Part shown: one piece after another, positions 61,457 to 64,000 of the stretch | Layout: each line of letters begins with the position of its first letter | Numbering within the stretch: position 1 is the stretch's first letter | Source of the DNA: Datisca glomerata | Lineage: Eukaryota > Streptophyta > Magnoliopsida > Cucurbitales > Datiscaceae | Length of the DNA: 64,000 nucleotides | Assembly (NCBI GenBank): GCA_003255025.1 | Contig: QANY01011336.1 | Location: 2,325,311-2,389,310 of the forward strand | Direction of reading: 5' to 3' | Position numbers and translations under genes: made by a program | Notes under the pieces: generated by a model | What the model was told of the DNA's origin: nothing | What the model saw: only the letters and a program-made list of their open reading frames with translations | Database searches by the model: none

Positions 61457-61902
61457 TACACTTCATACTTGATCATTAAATCCTTAAACTTTTTTAATAA
61501 GACCAAAATGGTCACTCTCTCATCTTTACAGTTTATTAGAAACGGAGAGAATGATCATTACCTTTAAAAGATGGAAAGAAATAAAACTTTCAAGGAAAAC
61601 TCAACTCCATAGCTCGAAGGAGAGAGGGATCGTTGCATTAAACAAAATCATTTGTCATACAATCTGTTAATTCTTCTCTTTGTACTTTTGGTTTTTATGG
61701 AGGAACAATTTGTCATTGTAAGCCAACATGTTATGTGAATCGCCAGAGAAGTAGGATCGGAACTATTGTACATTTACTTCTATTTTCTGCAGAGTGGCAT
61801 GTTATATCCTTAAAGAAATACATTATTGTTCCTTCTCATACGAAGTTTGAAGGCTTTGTGCAATTTCACTATAATTTAAAGCAAAAATTTGCTTATGCTT
61901 GG
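61457..61902. other. Spacer between the two Copia elements
   Basis: No gene or repeat was recognised. Confidence 0.45.
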
Positions 61903-62405
61903 TGTTAGATTCAAAATTCTTTCAGTATAATCTGTATCTCAATAAAACTCAAGATCTGATATTGAACACATCAAGAATCAAAACAAGTATATAGCGGAAG
62001 CATACCTAAATTTATAACGATAGATTGTTGTTTAGAGTCGAGCGGTTGGCCTTCCAGATCTACACGATTCTCTATCCGAGAGTCCCCTTTGATAAAGCCT
62101 CTCAGTTTTCTCTCTAATGATGGAATATTAGGGAGAATAGAATGGTTTCCTATTATCGTGTGACTTGGGGACCATAACCACTTATAGATAATTCATCTTT
62201 TAGTATTTTTATTTTAGCCCATCATAAAAATATAAATTACCCTAAAGTCTCTACACATTAAAGAGTCCATAACCTATCAGATACATTAAAACCTTAATTA
62301 TCCAAACTTTAGTAGATTATTTTTAATTGGGTTTAACTTTATTTGATAGTCTGTAACACATTATTATTTTATACATAATTCCAATATTGGATTAAGGATC
62401 CAACA
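61903..62405 (-). repeat. 3' LTR of Copia element 2, 503 bp
   Basis: On the element strand it runs TGTTGGATCC to GAATCTAACA, with TGTT/AACA ends. It differs in sequence from the LTR of Copia element 1. Bases 62406-62420 just inside it form the polypurine tract (minus strand AAGTGGAAGAT), a hallmark of plant Copia elements. The 5' LTR lies beyond the window. Confidence 0.8.
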
Positions 62406-62835
62406 ATCTTCCACTTGGACTATGTGTTAAACCTTATAATTATGTTTTGCCAAAAATAACTGAACGCGTTCAACTTTGCTGTCATTATTGAAATGTATCT
62501 ATAACCATCCATCAATCATGCCGACATAGGATCGAAGCGACCTCTGTCACATCAATCATAACTTAACCCATCAATGATCATGTATATCAATATAACTGAA
62601 TGACATAGATTATGATGTGGATGTGTGGCATGAAAATTTCATGTAATGTGATCTTAACATGCATATTTTCAGTTGGTCCTCTGTAAACCTTAATGAAATC
62701 AAATCATACATAAATTAAAGTGTGAATACCAAGAACTTTATTCTGTAGAAGATAACCTTAAAATATCCATAAACCGAAATGACTGAAAAATATGTCTATA
62801 TGAAAAGAGCATATACAAATAAAATACAAACTCCC
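62406..62835 (-). other. Polypurine tract and 3' untranslated region of Copia element 2
   Basis: This stretch lies between the RNase H stop and the 3' LTR. No other structure was seen in it. Confidence 0.6.
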
Positions 62836-64000
62836 ACTAAAACTGAATATCCTTAACTGATATGACACCCATGTGAGCAGTGTGCTCATGAAACACCTTG
62901 GGTGGCAATCCCTTAGTAAGCGGATCCGCAATCATGGAGTTTGCTCCGATATGCTCTATAGACAATTGTCCACTATGAACTCCTTCTTTAACAACCATGA
63001 ACTTGATGTCTATGAACTTTGACTTTGTCGAGCTCCTGTTGTTATTAGAATAAAGAACTGCTGATTTATTATCATAATATATCTTTAGTGGTCTCTGAAT
63101 ACTGTCCACTATGCGCAGCCCCGTGACAAAATTTTATAACCATAATTTGTGATTGGATGCCTCATAACATGTTATGAACTCGGTTGGCATGGTAGAAGAG
63201 GCTATGAGAGATTGTTTAGAACTCTTTCCGGAGACATCACCTCCAAAAAGTAGAAAAATATAGCCCGACGTAGATTTCATACTATCATGACATCCAACAA
63301 AATCAGATTCAGTATATTCAACGATCTCAATCTGATCCAACCTCTGAAATGTGAGCATGTAATCTTTTGTTCTCTGTAAATACCATATGACCCATTTAGC
63401 TGCTTTCCAATGGTCTATGCTTGGATTGCTTAAGTATCTTCCAAACATCCCAGTCACGTACGCAATATCAGGACGTGTACAAACTTGAGTATACATTAGA
63501 CTCCCCACTACCGAGGCATAGGGAATCTTCTATATTTCATTTTCCTCAAAATCATTTTTAAGGTACTGATTGAGACCAAACTTGTCTCCCTTAGCTACAT
63601 GGGTATCACCTGGTTTACAGTCTTGCATGCCATATCTTTTAAGGACTTTTTCGATATAGCTCTTTTGTGAGAATCCTAGAATACCCTGAGAATGATCTCA
63701 GTGTATTTGGATTCCTAATACAAAATAGGCTTCACCAAGATCTTTCATCTCAAAATTATTAGCTAGAAATCTCTTGGTGTCATGCAATAAGCCTATATTG
63801 TTGCTGGTAAGCAAAATGTCATCCACATATAAAACCAGAAAAATATGCTTGCTCCCAAAAAACTTATGGTATATACAATCATCGACTAAATTCATCTCAA
63901 AACCGAACGAGATGATCACTTGATGAAACTTAAAATACCATTGTCGAGATGCCTGCTTGAGTCCATAGATGAACTTCTTAAGTTTGCAAACCATATTCTT
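62836..64000 (-). pseudogene. Copia element 2: RT-RNase H (partial, three in-frame stops)
   Basis: A single minus-strand frame runs from the window edge to 62837. At 63698-63994 is the RT C-terminal half, with KFIYGLKQASRQWY and the catalytic YVDD (LVLYVDDILL). At 63134-63508 is the start of RNase H (GSLMYTQVCTRPDIAY, then a TSGYIFLL region), and at 62837-63109 the end, with YYDNKSAV and ADPLTKGLP. All three pieces are in the same frame. They are separated only by single stop codons, near 63695, 63530 and 63131, so decay is light and the insertion is fairly young. The gene continues to the right of the window. Confidence 0.9.

Overview
The window is nuclear DNA from a flowering plant, most likely a eudicot. 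It is AT-rich and dominated by plant-type transposable elements (Ogre/Tat and Copia LTR retrotransposons, a MULE carrying a ULP-like protease gene, a Helitron, hAT-like elements and a LINE remnant). It also holds a plant-only PORR-domain gene, an intron-containing GDSL esterase/lipase gene and a secreted eight-cysteine protein. I saw no bacterial or organellar gene arrangement, no rRNA or convincing tRNA gene, and no CRISPR array.

Layout. 0-2.4 kb: a possible decayed multi-exon gene, a hairpin-rich CACTA-like terminus and a LINE reverse transcriptase remnant. 2.6-18.1 kb: one large Ogre/Tat-type Gypsy element on the minus strand (5' LTR on the right; extra ORF1, gag, protease, RT, RNase H and integrase; a 70-bp tandem array; a truncated 3' LTR on the left). 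All its genes are broken by stops and frameshifts. 19.0-20.1 kb: two neighbouring hAT-like non-autonomous elements. 20.4-21.6 kb: an intact single-exon PORR gene (WTF9-like). 23.2-23.7 kb: a small secreted eight-cysteine protein gene with a TATA box. 26.3-27.7 kb: a 19-bp repeat array split by a hAT-like element. 29.2-37.4 kb: a second, decayed Tat-lineage Gypsy element on the plus strand, with an antisense gene, its own tandem array, a nested hAT-like element and a G-box repeat array. 37.7-38.2 kb: a solo Copia LTR. 38.3-43.7 kb: a Helitron on the minus strand. 44.4-47.2 kb: a five-exon GDSL esterase gene on the minus strand. 47.6-56.9 kb: a MULE with terminal inverted repeats and two convergent genes, a DUF1985/ULP-like gene (+) and a MuDR-type transposase (-). 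59.1-64.0 kb: two minus-strand Copia elements, one truncated and one running off the window.

Only three host genes look functional: the PORR gene, the eight-cysteine gene and the GDSL esterase. The GDSL gene sits as an island between the Helitron (about 0.7 kb past its stop) and the MULE (about 0.4 kb before its ATG).

The most unusual observations are three. The MULE carries minisatellite islands built on the self-complementary octamer TCGTGTAG/CTACACGA, placed in predicted introns and intergenic gaps and not in conserved coding blocks. The two LTRs of the Ogre element differ by a clean internal inversion of about 740 bp. An array of CACGTG (G-box) repeats lies directly upstream of the antisense gene of the second Tat element. 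All functional statements rest on reading the sequence and on recalled family features; no search was run.
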